Below, piece by piece: positions 1 through 11,875 of a DNA stretch of 64,000 bases (within the stretch, counting starts at the first letter, position 1; every line of letters starts with the position of its first letter). The notes below the pieces were generated by a model. It was not told where the DNA came from, did not search any database, and saw nothing but the letters and a program-made list of their open reading frames with translations. A program made the position numbers and the translations under genes. The DNA is from Ashinkailepas kermadecensis (taxonomy: Eukaryota > Arthropoda > Thecostraca > Neolepadidae): positions 1-64,000 of the forward strand of contig JAOTOM010002687.1 of NCBI GenBank assembly GCA_034440615.1, in the 5' to 3' direction.

Positions 1-1480
1 GCCCCATAACGCAAGGATGCCCCAAGACGTAGAACAGAGATTGGGAGGAGGCCCCCAGGACTAAAAGGAGGCCCAGGACGAAAAGGAGGCCCCTAGAACG
101 AAAAGGATGCACCCAAGGACGAAAAGGACGTAGGACTAGACGTAGAACAGAGAACATAGATAGGAAGGTAGCCCCCAGGACGAAAAGGAGGCCCCCAGGA
201 CGAAAAGAAAGCTCCCAGGCCGAAAATGAGGCCCCCAGGACGAAAGACACAGTCCATGCGCCCCTACACTCCAACAATCAACCAACCAACCCCAGCACGA
301 AAAGGATGCACCAAAGGTCGAAAAGGATGCCCCAAAGACGTAGAACAGAGATTGGGATGAGGTCCCCAGGACGAAAAGGAGGCCCCCAGGACGAAAAGGA
401 GGCCCCCAGGACGAAAAGGAGGCCACCAGGACGAAAAAGGATGCCCCTTAAGACGTAGAACAGAGATTGTGAGGTGGCCCCCAGGACGAAAAGGATGCCC
501 CATAACGCAAAGGAAGCCCCCAAGACGTAGAACAGAGATTGGGAGGAGGCCCCCAGGACGAAAAGGAGGCCCCCCGGGACGAAAAGCAGGCCCAGGACGA
601 AAAGGAGGCCCCATGACGAAAATGAAGGCACCAAGACGTAGAACAGAGATTGGGAGGAGGCCCCCAGGACGAAAGGAGGCCCCCAGGACGAAAAGGAGGC
701 CCCCAGGACGAAAAAGGAGGCCCCAGGACGAAAGACGCAGTCCATGCGCCCCTACACTCCAACAATCAACCAACCAACCCCAGGACGAAAAGGATGCACC
801 AAAGGACGAAAAGGATGCCCCAAAGACGTGGAACAGAGATTGGGATGAGGTCCCCAGGACGAAAAGGAGGCCCCCAGGACGACAAGGAGGCCCCAGGACG
901 AAAAGGAGGCCCCAAGGACGAAAAGGAGGCCCCCCAGGACGAAAAGGAGGCCCCCTAAGACGTAGAACAGAGATTGTGAGGTGGCCCCCAGGACGAAAAG
1001 GAGGCCCCCAGGACGAAAAGGAGGTCACCAGGACGAAAAGGAGGCCCCTAAGACGTAGAACAGAGATTGTGAGGTGGCCCCCAGGACGAAAAGGAGGCCC
1101 CCAGGACGAAAAGGATGCCCCATAAAGCAAGGATGCCCCAAGACGTAGAACAGAGATTGGGAGGAGGCCCCAGGACTAAAAAGGAGGCCCCAGGATGAAA
1201 AGGAGGCCCCTAGAACGAAAAGGATGCACCCAAGGACGAAAAGGACGTAGGACTAGACGTAGAACAGAGAACAGAGATAGGAAGGTAGCCCCCAGGACGA
1301 AAAGGAGGCCCCAGGACGAAAAGGAGACCCCAGCACGAAAAGGAGGCCCTCAGGACGGAAAGGATGCCACCGAGACGGGCAAGAAGCCACCCAGGTTAGA
1401 CGAAAAGGCTTCCGATGGGTGGCAGGATATTCTTAAGTTGGAAAACGAGGCCCCCAAGACGGAAGATGCCCCTGCAATAT
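1..1480. repeat. ~20-bp minisatellite with higher-order structure
   Basis: The stretch is built of a unit close to CCCCCAGGACGAAAAGGAGG, with interspersed longer units containing AAGACGTAGAACAGAGATTG. The phrase GCCCCATAACGCAA recurs near 1, 497 and 1,118, and a retroposon tail with CAACCAACCAACCCC recurs near 252 and 742, so a segment of about 490 bp was duplicated as a block. Several frames are open on both strands only because the array lacks stop words; the predicted peptides are low complexity and I do not regard them as genes. Confidence 0.93.
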
Positions 1481-2800
1481 AAAATTAAGACCTGATAGGG
1501 GAGACTTCTCCGGACGCAATAGGGGCCCCAAGACGGGTAGGAAGGTTTCCGCAGGAATGAGAGAAGGCCACCGAGACCAGCCAGATGAGGCCCATATTTT
1601 GGAAGAGGAGGAACCTGGAAGAGAAGATCTAGGACTAGGACGCAAAAGCACCCTGCTAAGAGGATAATGAGGCTCCAGACACAGATGAGAAGGCCCCCAT
1701 GACGTGAGAGGAGGCCCCTAATTTGAAAAAGGAGTCACCTAGGAGAGGGTAGGAGTCCCCAGAAATCAAGAGAGTGTCAAAAATGGCACGGAGGCAACCA
1801 GGATTGCAAAAGAGGCTCCAACACCGGAAAGGAGGCCCCAGAATATGAGAGGAGGCCCTAAGACGGAAAAGGAAGGAAGATATGAGATGAGGTTTCCGAG
1901 ACGCAAAAGCAGGCCCCAAACGGGTGAGGTTCCACCGAGATAGAAAAGGATGATCCAGAGACGTGGCAGGAGGCACCTAATTCGGAAGAGAACGACACAA
2001 GATCGGAAACGAGACCCCATGATGAACGAGGAGGCCCCTAAAATAGGAGAGAAAGGCCATTGGATAAGAGAGATGGCTCCCAAGCGGAAAAGAAGGCTCG
2101 AAGACGGCTAAGAAGGTCCCCGGGAAATAACAAGGCCACTAAGATAGGAAAGGTTGCCAGTAATTTAGCAGAGGCGGCGCCTGGGAGAGAAGAGGAGTCC
2201 ACCAGGAGATAAGAGACCACCCCTAAGATGGGTAAAGATCGAATCCAGAGCGCAGAGCAGGAGAACGCAGAGCAGGAGGCCCCCAAGACGTGAGAGGAGG
2301 CCCCTAATTTGAAAAAGAAGGCCTCTAGAAGAGAAATGAGGCACCTGCCGGACTCGGGAAGGAGTAGGTCTCTAGTACCAAATGAGATCCCGAAGACCGG
2401 AAAGAGTTCCCAGGAAATGAGAGGAGGCCCTTAAGATGGGAGTGATAGCAGGTATGGAAGGAGGTGAGGTTTCCAAAATTGAAGATCCCTCAAGACGGGT
2501 AAGGCTTTGCCAGGATAAAGGAGGAGGCACACGAGGCGTGGCAAGAGGCCCCTAATTTGGCAGAAAATGCCCCTCGAAGATGAGAGGAAGCCCCATGCCA
2601 TGTTAAAGGGGCCCCAGAATGCAAGAGGCCCTCCAAGACGGGAGAGGAGGACCATTGAATATGGAGGAGGGTAGGACACACAAGGAGACATCGAAAACCG
2701 GTAAAAAGGCTCTAGGAAATGAGACGACGCGACAGGAGGCCTATAATTTGCAAGAAGAACCACCTAAGAAATAGTAAGAGTCGAGTCTGGGTATTTTAAA
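1481..2800. repeat. Diverged continuation of the G/A-rich minisatellite
   Basis: Units of roughly 20-30 bp such as GAGGAGGCCCCTAAxxTGGAA recur with heavy point mutation and indels. No gene, RNA or intact transposon can be seen. It reads as an older, decayed part of the array to its left. Confidence 0.75.
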
Positions 2801-3637
2801 ATCACGATATGGGCCCCAAAAGATCCGGCCGGGGCCCCCGCAAATCACGCTGAGCCTGGGGTACCGAAAATTCACGCCCGGACCACGAAAATCATGCCAG
2901 GGGCACGACAGGTCGTACCGTGCCCCAAAAGTCTCATTGGGACCAAAACAAATGACGCCGGAGCAACGAAGAACAATCCGGACATGAATAATCACTCTGT
3001 GGGCCCAACAATGACGCCAAAAGCCTCCAAAACGCATTGGACCCCAAAAAGTGTCGAGACCGCTATAGCTCGCGCTAGGGATCCAAGAAAATGACGTCGG
3101 GGCCCAAAAGATCACATTGGACCCAAAAAAGTCGCGTCGCAGCCCTTGAAAATCACACTGGAGGCCCAGAAGGTCGCGCCGGGGCCCCAAAAGTTGCAGC
3201 TGCCCCCAAAATCAATTTTAACCGGAATGTCACTCTGGGACGGAAAAAAACTCCTTCAGTGGCCGCAGTGCTATATCAAAGGGGCAAATGCCCCCTCCAT
3301 CCTGAGAGGGATAAGCTCCCAAGAATCGTGTCGGGGGCCTCAAAAATCGCGCTGGGGCCACCAAAATTCGCGTCGGTCCACCAGAATTCGCGTATGGGTC
3401 TCCAAATAAATACGGCGAGCCCCGGAAAACTCGCTCCGAGGCCCGAAAAATTGCGACAGGAACCGCCAAAATCGCGTTGGGGCCACAGCTAAATACAACG
3501 CATCGCACAAACTCGAACCGGGCCCCCCAAATATCGCGCTTGGGACCCACAATTCCCACCGGTAGTCCCGTCGAGGCTCTACAAAATTGCCGTCTAGGGC
3601 CACACGTAAGCACAGTGTGACCACAAACACACACACA
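2801..3637. repeat. Decayed GGGGCCCCAAAATCGCGCTGG-type minisatellite
   Basis: Units of about 20-22 bp with a GGGCCC centre, an A run and a CGCGCTGG-like end are repeated with many substitutions. The same unit type continues into both arms of the neighbouring inverted repeat. No coding sequence is supported. Confidence 0.75.
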
Positions 3638-4357
3638 AATCAAGCTGGAGCCCTCCAAAATAAGGATGGATTCCAACAACTAAATGCCCAGGTAAAAAAA
3701 ATGGCTCTGGAGCACCGAACATATTATCAGATGCCTTCACAAATTGCGTACGGCACCGAAAAACAAACCGGATCTCAAACAATCGAGGTGGGATACAAAA
3801 ACATGGCGCCAAGTGCTCGAGAAATCAGGCCGGGATTCGGACTTTAAAAAAAATCAGAAAAGTTTCACAAAATCGTATTGAGCCCAGAAAACTGGGGTTG
3901 GGTCTCCGGAACCACGCGCCTGGGTGCGATAAGCCACTCTGGGACCTAGAAACATCGTACCGAAGCCCCAAAATTGTACTTGGGCCCCACAAGTGTGCGT
4001 CAGAAGCCCAAAATAAACACATCGGGACCCTAAGAGCACAACGGGGGCCGAAAATACAACTGACCCTCCAAAGCGCACAGTCTCACAAAAAGCGACAGGG
4101 CCTTAACACAAGCGTTGCAGCCATAAATATACATACCGGGAGGTCTAAAAAATACACCGGAAGCTCTCAAGGCACACAGGGCTCATGATAACGCACAATA
4201 GCCTGAAAAGGTGGCTGGGGCCGCAAAAGGCAACATGGTTCCAAAACAAACAAAAAGACCGGCGCTAAATAAACACATCGGGATCTTCGAAAACGCCCTG
4301 ACACGTCAAAATCCTCCGTGTACAAAAATTCAACAAACCCTAAAACGAGCAGGGGGT
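3638..4357 (+). repeat. Left arm of a ~0.7-kb long inverted repeat
   Basis: From ATCAAGCTGGAGCCCTCCAA at the outer end to AAACGAGCAGGG at the inner end, this stretch matches the reverse complement of 4,876-5,616 almost throughout, with scattered substitutions and small indels. Matched landmarks include AAATCAGGCCGGGATTCGGA, GTACTTGGGCCCCACAA and CAACATGGTTCCAAAAC. The arm itself is made of the decayed 20-22 bp minisatellite. Confidence 0.85.
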
Positions 4358-4875
4358 TCGAAAATGCTTTAGGCCCCTAACACAAATGGATTGGAGCCAT
4401 AATACACAATCATAGACCAAGAAAGACGCAACGGGTAAAAAAAAACGCCGAGGCTTTGCCTCGGTTCGGTATCCAATCTGGGAGGATAGCAGCAAAGATA
4501 TGAAGTGCATCAAAGCTCAGCGGAAACAGCATTTCATAGCTACCAGAAAATGTGGGAAGTAGGAAACTAATGATCGAATTTAATCAATCGACTTTTCGAA
4601 GCGAACGCCCATGCGAATCATTCCATCACGCCAAATATGGTGCAAGTCTATCATGTGGCAGCAATTAGCAAAACGCAGAAGGCCTAGCAGAAACCATAGC
4701 ATCGCACGAAGTGTGGCGAATGCACCGAATACGAAAAATTGGTGTGCACGTGCACTGACGTTGCCGTTGTGGCGACCGGGTGCTATGAACTGCAATGCCT
4801 GAAGTTGTAAAATTTTGTATTTTAAAGTGGTGGGTAATACATTTTACTTTGAAGTTATGGGCCTAATACATCTTC
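4358..4875. other. Spacer (loop) of the long inverted repeat
   Basis: About 520 bp of mostly unique sequence between the two arms. At 4,446-4,466 it holds a short perfect hairpin (CCGAGGC, loop TTT, GCCTCGG) preceded by an A run. No convincing coding region is present. Confidence 0.6.
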
Positions 4876-5616
4876 TAAACCCTGCTCGTTTTAGGGCTTT
4901 GTTGCGTTTTTTTGTGCACGGAGTATTTTTTACGTGTCGGGGCGTTTTCGAAGATCCCGATGTGTTTATTTAGCTCCCGGTCGTTTTGTACGTTTTGGAA
5001 CCATGTTGCCTTTCGTGGCCCCAGCCTCTTTTCCAGGCCCTTGTGCGTTCTCATGGCCCCTGTGCGCCTTGCGAGCTTGCAGTGTATTTTTCTTAGAGCT
5101 CCCGGTATGTTTATTTAGGGCTGCAACGCATGTTTTAAGGCCCTATCGCTTTTTGGGAGACTTTTGTGCGCTTTGGAGGGTTAGTTGTACTTTCTGGCAA
5201 CGTTGTACTCTTAGGGTCCCGCTGTGTATATTTGGGGCTTCTGACACACATTTGTGGGGCCCCAGTATGATTTTGGGGCTTCGGTGCGATTTTTTCTGGG
5301 TCCCAGCGCGACTTATCGCGCCCAGGCACGTGGTTCCGGAGACCCAACGCGAGCTTTCTGGGCTCAACGCGATTTTTGTGGATCTTTTCTGTTTTTTTTA
5401 TTAAAAGTCCGAATCCCGGCCTGATTTTTCGAACCTCTGACGCCATGTATCCCACCTCGATTTTTCGAGATCCGGTATGCTTTTCGAAGTCATACGCAAT
5501 TTTTGAAGGCATCTTGAAAAAAATGTTCGGTGCAACAGAGCCATTTTCCTGACCCTGACATTTATTTGCTCCTTTTTTGGAGTATAATCTCTCCTTTTTT
5601 GGAGGGCTCCAGCTTG
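4876..5616 (-). repeat. Right arm of the long inverted repeat
   Basis: This is the reverse-complement partner of 3,638-4,357. It begins CTGCTCGTTTTAGGG and ends TTGGAGGGCTCCAGCTTGAT. Frames open on either strand here are by-products of the repeat. Confidence 0.85.
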
Positions 5617-7020
5617 ATTTTTTGGGATACCGATCCGGGTTTGTGGTATAGGTGTAATTTCAGCAGTGTGAGGTAACTTATCAAGGGATACCAAAAGAAA
5701 ACCTTAGAACTGAGTGGTGGAGTTAGGGTTGAAATCCGACCAATCAGAAACCATAGTGGTAGATTAGGCCCCTCCACAGGACAATTTAGTTGATGACTAA
5801 TTATATTATTTCGAAATGTACCCTTTGACAAAATAGCGGTCGAAATCCAAGGACTTTTTAATGGGCGTAGGTGCCCTCCCCCCCCCTCCCCTGCAAATCC
5901 GTTTGCCCCCTCCTGCTTGACGCAAATATAGGTACTCCACTGGTCCCTCAATAATTTTCCGAAACATACGCCCATGGGGAAAAGCCAACATTGAGGGGAC
6001 AAATTACCCCTCATAAGCATGCAATACAACATCCATGCCCCATATGAAATGGGATGAATGATGTTTTTAAATGCATTTTCTTCCAACAAACTTCTTTTCT
6101 GTTACTACAGCCTGCATGCGATGCGCCCCTAAACCACAATAACTAACTAACTAACTAACAGCCTGCATGATTAGAGCTTCCCAGCTTCCATACCTTCTCA
6201 ACGTCATTTACAAAACGGCACAGCACAGCGAAAACGATGGACGTGACGGCGTGGAATGTGAAGGCTTGGATTATGTATGTACTGACATTGTTGCATTGTT
6301 GCATTGTCATTTATGCATTGGTGTTCAATGCTTGTTCTTGCCGTGAATTTATTCGCTGAGGATATATTTTAGCTCGTGTGACAGTTGCCTTGCAGCCAGC
6401 ACCAAATGTTATAAAAATAAACAAATTCCTAAGATGACGCTAAAAAAACTAATGAATCCACTTCTCGTTGTCACCTTTACGAAATTGTCGTCCTTGGACT
6501 GAGAAATGGTCGTTCAAGCTTTGCTTATGACATCAAGCTGATGGGAATAAATAACAGTAGTGATGAATCTAGCTATATTCAGTTAGACTTGGAGGACTTA
6601 AAAGTGGGTTGATCAATGGCAGATATCTGTAAGATATGCTTAGCACCAGCCCCGCCAGCGCGCTGCAATCTAGAGGCCAGCGGGAAGATTCGAGAAAGCA
6701 TTGAGACGATGGTTTGTTTTGGCACTTATGCATTTATCCAAATATTACTTATTTATACCCTGGTATGGCCCAGTTTTCAGCCAAAATGATTAGTGCTATT
6801 GCGTTTTGATTAAATGATGCACCATGCCAAGAACAAACAAAAACCAGTATGAAATCATGTTCCCCATCCTCGAACCATAGTATAAGAGCCTAAAAACAAT
6901 ATGAGACCCTAACACAATGGAGGCCCCCTTTCGGGTAACAGGAGGCCCCCTTTCGACCTTGCCCCCTGGCAGAATTGGCGACGCCACTGCGACCAGTGCA
7001 CTTCCACCGGACCCAACTAG
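5617..7020. other. No gene seen
   Basis: Unique, fairly AT-rich sequence with a C run near 5,878. A 176-codon minus-strand frame (5,562-6,089) starts inside the inverted-repeat arm and has no recognisable domain, so it is not called. A small retroposon at about 6,119-6,158 is listed separately. Confidence 0.6.
6119..6158 (-). mobile_element. Short hairpin retroposon, tail-end copy with target duplication
   Basis: The insert reads CGATGCGCCCCTAAACCACA followed by (AACT)n. It is flanked by direct repeats ACAGCCTGCATG, read here as a target-site duplication. Only the 3' half of the family core is present. Confidence 0.75.
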
Positions 7021-7066
7021 TGGCTCCGACAGCCGCTGGACTCCGCACGAGATCAGCTACCTACAC

Positions 7067-7118
7067 TGACGTCACATCTCACCCACACTGACGTCACATG
7101 CTGGCCGCAGTGACGTCA
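7067..7118. promoter_or_regulatory. Three CRE palindromes at exact 22-bp spacing
   Basis: TGACGTCA, the consensus binding site of CREB/ATF-type bZIP factors, occurs at 7,067-7,074, 7,089-7,096 and 7,111-7,118. The three sites are exactly 22 bp apart, about two helical turns. Binding and target are inferred; no gene start is visible nearby, so this could be part of an LTR or a chance product of a small tandem duplication. Confidence 0.5.
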
Positions 7119-7502
7119 CACCTGCCAGCGAGCTGCCCCGTACACTCATCTAGAGGCAGCACATCCCACTCAGAGCCAGAGTCTACCAAGGAAAAAATGT
7201 CACTGGCTTGCCATCCTTTGCACACAGAGTTGTATGCGCTTTGCTCGGGCACTGCTCACCGGTGTCAGGGTACTCAGTCTGAGACGTCATCAGGTCGTAC
7301 TGGTGGAGTGTCGGTGGCAGGTTCCGGTGATGCCCTATTGGCAGCGACGGCGTGCAGCTGCTGCCACGTAGTGGTCGCGACGGGCGGCTGACGGCCTCCC
7401 GGATATCCGGCGGGAGGCATTGGGCGGGAACAATGGCGCCGGCCAGGGCACGGTGCGAGATCGGCACGACCGGTCAGCGCAGGCGTCGGCATCGCTGCAT
7501 GG

Positions 7503-7620
7503 CGACACACTTCACTGCCGCGAAATGGTTGTCCTTCCCACACTTCCGACACCGCTTTCCCCAGGCCACACAGTAGGAACGAGCTAAGGGATGAACCAGA
7601 CTGCAGAATTTGCACCTCTT
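7503..7620 (-). pseudogene. Gypsy-type Gag zinc-knuckle fragment
   Basis: The minus strand reads two adjacent knuckles, CKFCSLVHPLARSYC (C-x2-C-x3-H-x6-C) and, after VAWGKR, CRKCGKDNHFAAVKC (C-x2-C-x4-H-x5-C). This arrangement is typical of the nucleocapsid part of Ty3/Gypsy Gag, which binds the element's RNA. The frame closes about ten codons further on and no protease or reverse transcriptase follows, so this is a relic. A TATA-containing LTR-like stretch on the same strand lies upstream at 10.1-10.6 kb and may belong to the same element. Confidence 0.65.
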
Positions 7621-7739
7621 CTGCGTCCTTGCACCAGTAGGGAGACTGGCAGGGGCGGTCCGAGGTACCGAAATCGGGTGAGGTAGTCACCACTGCACCC
7701 CACCCCACCCCTATCCCACCCCCCACTCCCCAAAAAAAG

Positions 7740-7975
7740 AGTTTGTCCCGTCCAAATCGGGGGGTGGTGGAGATGGCGAGAGAGAGAGAGAGAGAGAGAG
7801 ATGCTTCTACGTGGATGCTGGGACGATCCAGTCCCCTTCCCCCTCCACAGTGACGCTCGATTAGTGCCTGATATGTTTCTGGACGAAAGCCCCTTCTCCC
7901 TGTCCCTGACCCAGGAAAGGTCGGATCAAGTCGTGTAGTGTGCCCCCCCCCCCCCCCCGAATGATTTAGCTGCCC
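7740..7975. repeat. (GA)n tract and homopolymer C run
   Basis: A (GA)n tract lies at about 7,779-7,801 and a run of about 17 C residues at about 7,941-7,957. A 245-codon minus-strand frame spans both; its peptide is low complexity and it is not called as a gene. Confidence 0.8.
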
Positions 7976-9660
7976 TTGACCCGTGTGTATGCTTCGTTCC
8001 AGTGAGACCAACCGGGTCGCTGCCTGTACTGGGACCCTCGATGCTTTTCTGCGTGAAGGAAGAATGATAACCTGGTCTCTTTAATTTGTTTGTTTTTTAA
8101 TGCCCGTTTAAGGCTTGCCCTTATGTGAATAAATGCCTGTACTGTCACGTCGCGCTGGTCTCTACGTCGGAGGTGTCAGGAAGTTTCGTGAACATGGGAG
8201 GATGAATGTTCGTGACTCAAAGCTGAGCGAGTATGGAAGTGCTGCACGTCATTTAACACATGTTTGTCATTTCATTCTTTATAAATGCCTGGCCTGTGTA
8301 ACATCCGCTATTTCAGGTTCAGTGCCGACATTTCCTCAGTAGCGACGGTTTAGTGTAATCTGAAAATGTATTTGCTTCTTAGTTATTCTACACTTTTCTA
8401 CTGTTTAGGTTCGCCAACTAGGAAACACGATCGTAAAGAACACTGTGTGCTGCTTACATACCCATGCTTATTCTAAATTACTCGACATGTAGCATGAACG
8501 AATCTTGTGCAGTGACTCTTGTAATTGTCATTATACGATATTCCAAGCAATGGAAATTTTCGATGTGCATTCTTGCCAAAGGTAATCCATAGGTGTCGGA
8601 TTTTCTTTTCACGATGAAATATTAGGAAGTCAGAGGGGAATCATCTGCATATTTGTGCTCCCTTCCACTTCTGCAGTCTATGATGGCGTAAAGGATATCA
8701 CCCCTGGCCTATGGCGCAACTGCATCTGCCGGGATCGAGGTTTTTCCAAGTCAGTTTCAGGTGTGCATCAGGTGAATATAAAATGCGGGATCTTGAACTT
8801 AATATGTAAATATTATTTGCATCGCGGTGCCGGATTGAACCAAACTTCTGATGTTGCCCACTAATATGCATAGGCAGAACATTTGTTTTATGGGTACCCT
8901 GCATTCCAATTTCATAGACATGGCATTAGAAAACCGATGCAAATATGAATATTGACAGCAACCACCATTTTCATGAGGACGTTCCATCGCAGAAAAGATG
9001 GCGTTGTCTAAAAGCGCCACTGATCATCACCCCTCCAACCTGAGAAACCTGCAGGCTTGTCGCTACGAGGAAGAACTCTTACGGAGCGTGGTACCATTGC
9101 ATCCTTATTTATGGTCTCCATTCTACGAGTTTCTTTAAGCATTAGACCAGCGGGGACCAACACCGATTGCCGTGATATTCATGTTGAATATGCAAATGAA
9201 GGACCGTTTACTTGAGGCCTGATGGGCGGAATTGACAAAATTGTTCCGCCAGAGGCTATAAATCTGCACAAACATTTTTTCTTCAGCATACCCGCAATGA
9301 CAGGACCGGACGCTCCTCCGTCGAAAATGTGAGTCAGTAGTGCGAATGCGGTTTACCACTTATGGGATCTAACGTTACGTTCCGTCAAGGATGACATCAA
9401 GACCCTCATAAATCCGCCGGAACCAAACCCATTATCTGGTTGAATATGATGCAAATTACAATGTATATGCAGGTAAACACACTGAAATGGCGGATCTCTG
9501 ATAAACAAAATGTCCATGTCGTGCGATACTCCCATTCACTACTGACTATTCGGGCTAACGGTTATGGTCTGTTCCCTCCACAAGGGTTAATGGACCCTTG
9601 GCTCGGCGGCACCGGCCAAGCTGCCTGTTTGATGGGAAACAGGTGTTTGGCGTTTGATTG
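7976..9660. other. No gene seen
   Basis: AT-rich unique sequence. No frame above about 75 codons has a recognisable motif, and no inverted or tandem structure stands out. Confidence 0.5.
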
Positions 9661-9665
9661 GAGGG

Positions 9666-9674
9666 CGAGCGAGA

Positions 9675-9749
<75 letters not shown>
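9666..9749. repeat. (GA)n microsatellite
   Basis: A nearly pure GA dinucleotide tract, trailing into GGGAGAGGGAAAGACGGAG. It creates Arg/Glu and Ser/Leu frames on the two strands that are not genes. Confidence 0.97.
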
Positions 9750-9755
<6 letters not shown>

Positions 9756-10099
9756 AGAGGGAAAGACGGAGAAACAGAAGGACAGAGCGACAGTGGGGAA
9801 GAGACCGGAGGTATTCCCACCTTGTCGGTTTGCACATCTTATCCGCTGAGTGACGTGGGGTCCCAGCAGATCTACGTTACTTTCATTCCCCCATGGAAAG
9901 AAGGGGGGTTTATTTGACTGTAGTGAGTCAGAAAACCTGCCCTCTTCATTTACGTCTTTCCGGAACTAGTTGGTTCTCCCGTCATCTAAACTCTTGTCAG
10001 TAATGTGCGTGCGTTTGTATGTATTCATTTCTTCGATGCATTTCTAAAGTATAAACATTCAAGTATCATCCACACCAACTTTGAAACCATGCTCCATAA

Positions 10100-10640
10100 T
10101 AACCTTGCTCGCCACAATTCGCTCCTCCACTTTACCCTTCTCGGGGCAAACGGCTACCCATACCCCGCTGGTCGGACCATCACGTACACAAAACCGGTGG
10201 CGGACGGGTCACATGGTTTTCATGATGGGTGAAGGATACATTGCCACTCCCTGGCCTGGTTCACTCACATTTCGCGATGTTCACTCGGCTTTCGGTGTCT
10301 TTCAGAAGTGGCCGTGTCGATCCAAACGCGAGCGAAGTTCACAGTTTAACCACAATCACTCCACTCAGCTCGCGAGAGACTCCCGAACGATTCCGTTGGA
10401 TGTGAGAGCTTCTCGGCGATTCCGTTGAATGTCCCTTCTACTCCGTCGCAGCCGTATTTATACCCACTCCGCACGGCGGGCCGGGGTTAGGTGCACGCTT
10501 ATCTGGTTTTCTTCCTTTGTTGCTGGTGGCTTGACCGGTGACCGCTGATGACCGCTGGTGACTCCTGGTGACGGCTGGTGACTGCTGACCGCTAATTGGC
10601 GGTTGGCGGTTCCGGCTGTCCAGAGAGGTGGCTGCTTCTA
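10100..10640 (-). promoter_or_regulatory. LTR-like sequence with a TATA box
   Basis: On the minus strand GGGTATAAATACGG (10,453-10,466) is a consensus TATA box within a GC-rich setting, followed by repeated AACGGAATCG words. The upstream side carries a short array of GACCGCTGGTGACTCCTGGTG-like units (10,530-10,610). The position upstream of a same-strand Gypsy Gag relic suggests a decayed LTR. I could not identify both LTR ends, so this is tentative. Confidence 0.4.
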
Positions 10641-11340
10641 GGCTACTGGGTCAGGCTGATACCCTGTGGCTAGGCGGAAGTCATTGCTTGCTTTGGCAGT
10701 AGCACTGTAAGTGGCTGCTGTTGGTAGTAGGCACCTGGGTGTGAGTTTTTCTTGCGACGAGTGGGCTTCGTGTTTGTGCTTGGTTTTCACACGTTTCGCC
10801 CGGCGGCGCCTGGTTTCCGGTCTGTAGAGGCTCGAAGTCTCGCGGGTCGGCCGCATCGCTACCGCATGAAACGCCGTATTGAAAATGTAAGCCGTCTTAC
10901 AGAGACCCAGGACAATCGCGAGGAGCTGGCTGCGCATTACCAAGAAGTCCTCAGAACGTCCGAACATCCTCGCAAGGACTACCAGGAACTCATGAGACTC
11001 AGCTGATTCTTCTTGACCGGAAACATGAGCGACGGGAAGAGCGATGGTCCCAAGTTCTGTCCACCGGGTGCTCTTCATCAAGGAAGGTGGATGCAGAAAG
11101 CCATCTACTGTCTCAAGATGTTCATCTTCCTCCCCCAGCTGCACAGCCTGCACTGCATTTCAGCTCCCGGTATGAAGTCGGCATCCATGGCATGACCATA
11201 TTCGTGGCCCTCGTCTGCGCCAAATATGGCATGAGTTTGTCTTTTGGGTGCGTCAATCCCAATTGGGTTATTTTGCATCCATAACAAGATTAATTCAACT
11301 TTTCACGTCCGGAGAGCAATACATATATGGCATTAATTCA
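10641..11340. other. Unassigned; one 84-codon plus-strand frame
   Basis: The plus-strand frame 10,752-11,006 ends in a charged stretch with RLTETQDNREELAAHYQEVL, which looks like real protein sequence, but I do not recognise a family. It could be a fragment of a transposon ORF or an isolated exon. A 171-codon minus-strand frame overlaps it and looks less protein-like. Confidence 0.3.
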
Positions 11341-11344
11341 ATAT

Positions 11345-11806
11345 CTACCCGGGAGTGTATATTATTTGGAATCCTACTTCCGCAAGGAAACGAAAAACTG
11401 CTCTATTTTGCACAAATCGCGAATTATCACCGAGTAGGTCCACCAGCCTCAGAGTGTTCGAGTTATGTCCGAAATGGCGCCTGCGTTCCTCCGTGTAGTT
11501 CGAGCAAGATACTAACGCATGGTGCACAGTCAGCACTGCGTCACACCTCATACATTTGGGTCTTTCATCCCCGCACAGCAAATACCTATGTGCAAATAGT
11601 GTGTGTCCAATTCTAAGGCGACACAGGGCTACCTCGTCCCTTCTATTCTGACTGAAGGACGAGGGCCACAGTGCTAAGTGTGGATTAATTTCTTTCAATT
11701 TGTTGGGCGCTATTTGGCCCCATCTGTCCTGCCACTGTCGTAGAAGAAATGATGAAATAATTGGGTAGTGGTCACTGGCGGGAAGTGGAAACACGCGACT
11801 ACATGG
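11345..11806 (-). pseudogene. LINE-A, ORF2 C-terminus and 3' end
   Basis: This is the last part of an I/Jockey-group LINE ORF2. The minus strand reads RRDEVALCRLRIGHT, then CGDERPKCMRCDAVL and VHHALVSC, the cysteine/histidine tail that follows RNase H in these elements. The preceding RNase H segment is at 15,959-16,304. The two were separated by the Penelope-like insertion, and the join is shown by the uninterrupted paralogue at about 49,661-49,735. The 3' end lies near 11,345, judged against the other copies at 49,236 and 63,720. Confidence 0.85.
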
Positions 11807-11875
11807 ACGTCCGTAAAGTTGGCAGGAGTTCGATATTCATATTCAGCAGAAATCGACGACCCCTTCGATTTCGCC
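11807..11875 (+). repeat. Left terminal inverted repeat of the Penelope-like element
   Basis: Sixty-nine bases running from ACGTCCGTAAAGTTGGC to CCCCTTCGATTTCGCC. They match the reverse complement of 15,875-15,958, which carries about 15 extra bases in its outer third. Confidence 0.88.

Noticed and set aside
264..1130. 288-codon SSWGPPFRPGG frame
   Set aside because: Reading of the 20-bp minisatellite; no conserved family or codon signature.
5562..6089. 176-codon minus-strand frame as a gene
   Set aside because: It starts in the inverted-repeat arm, crosses a C run and shows no domain.
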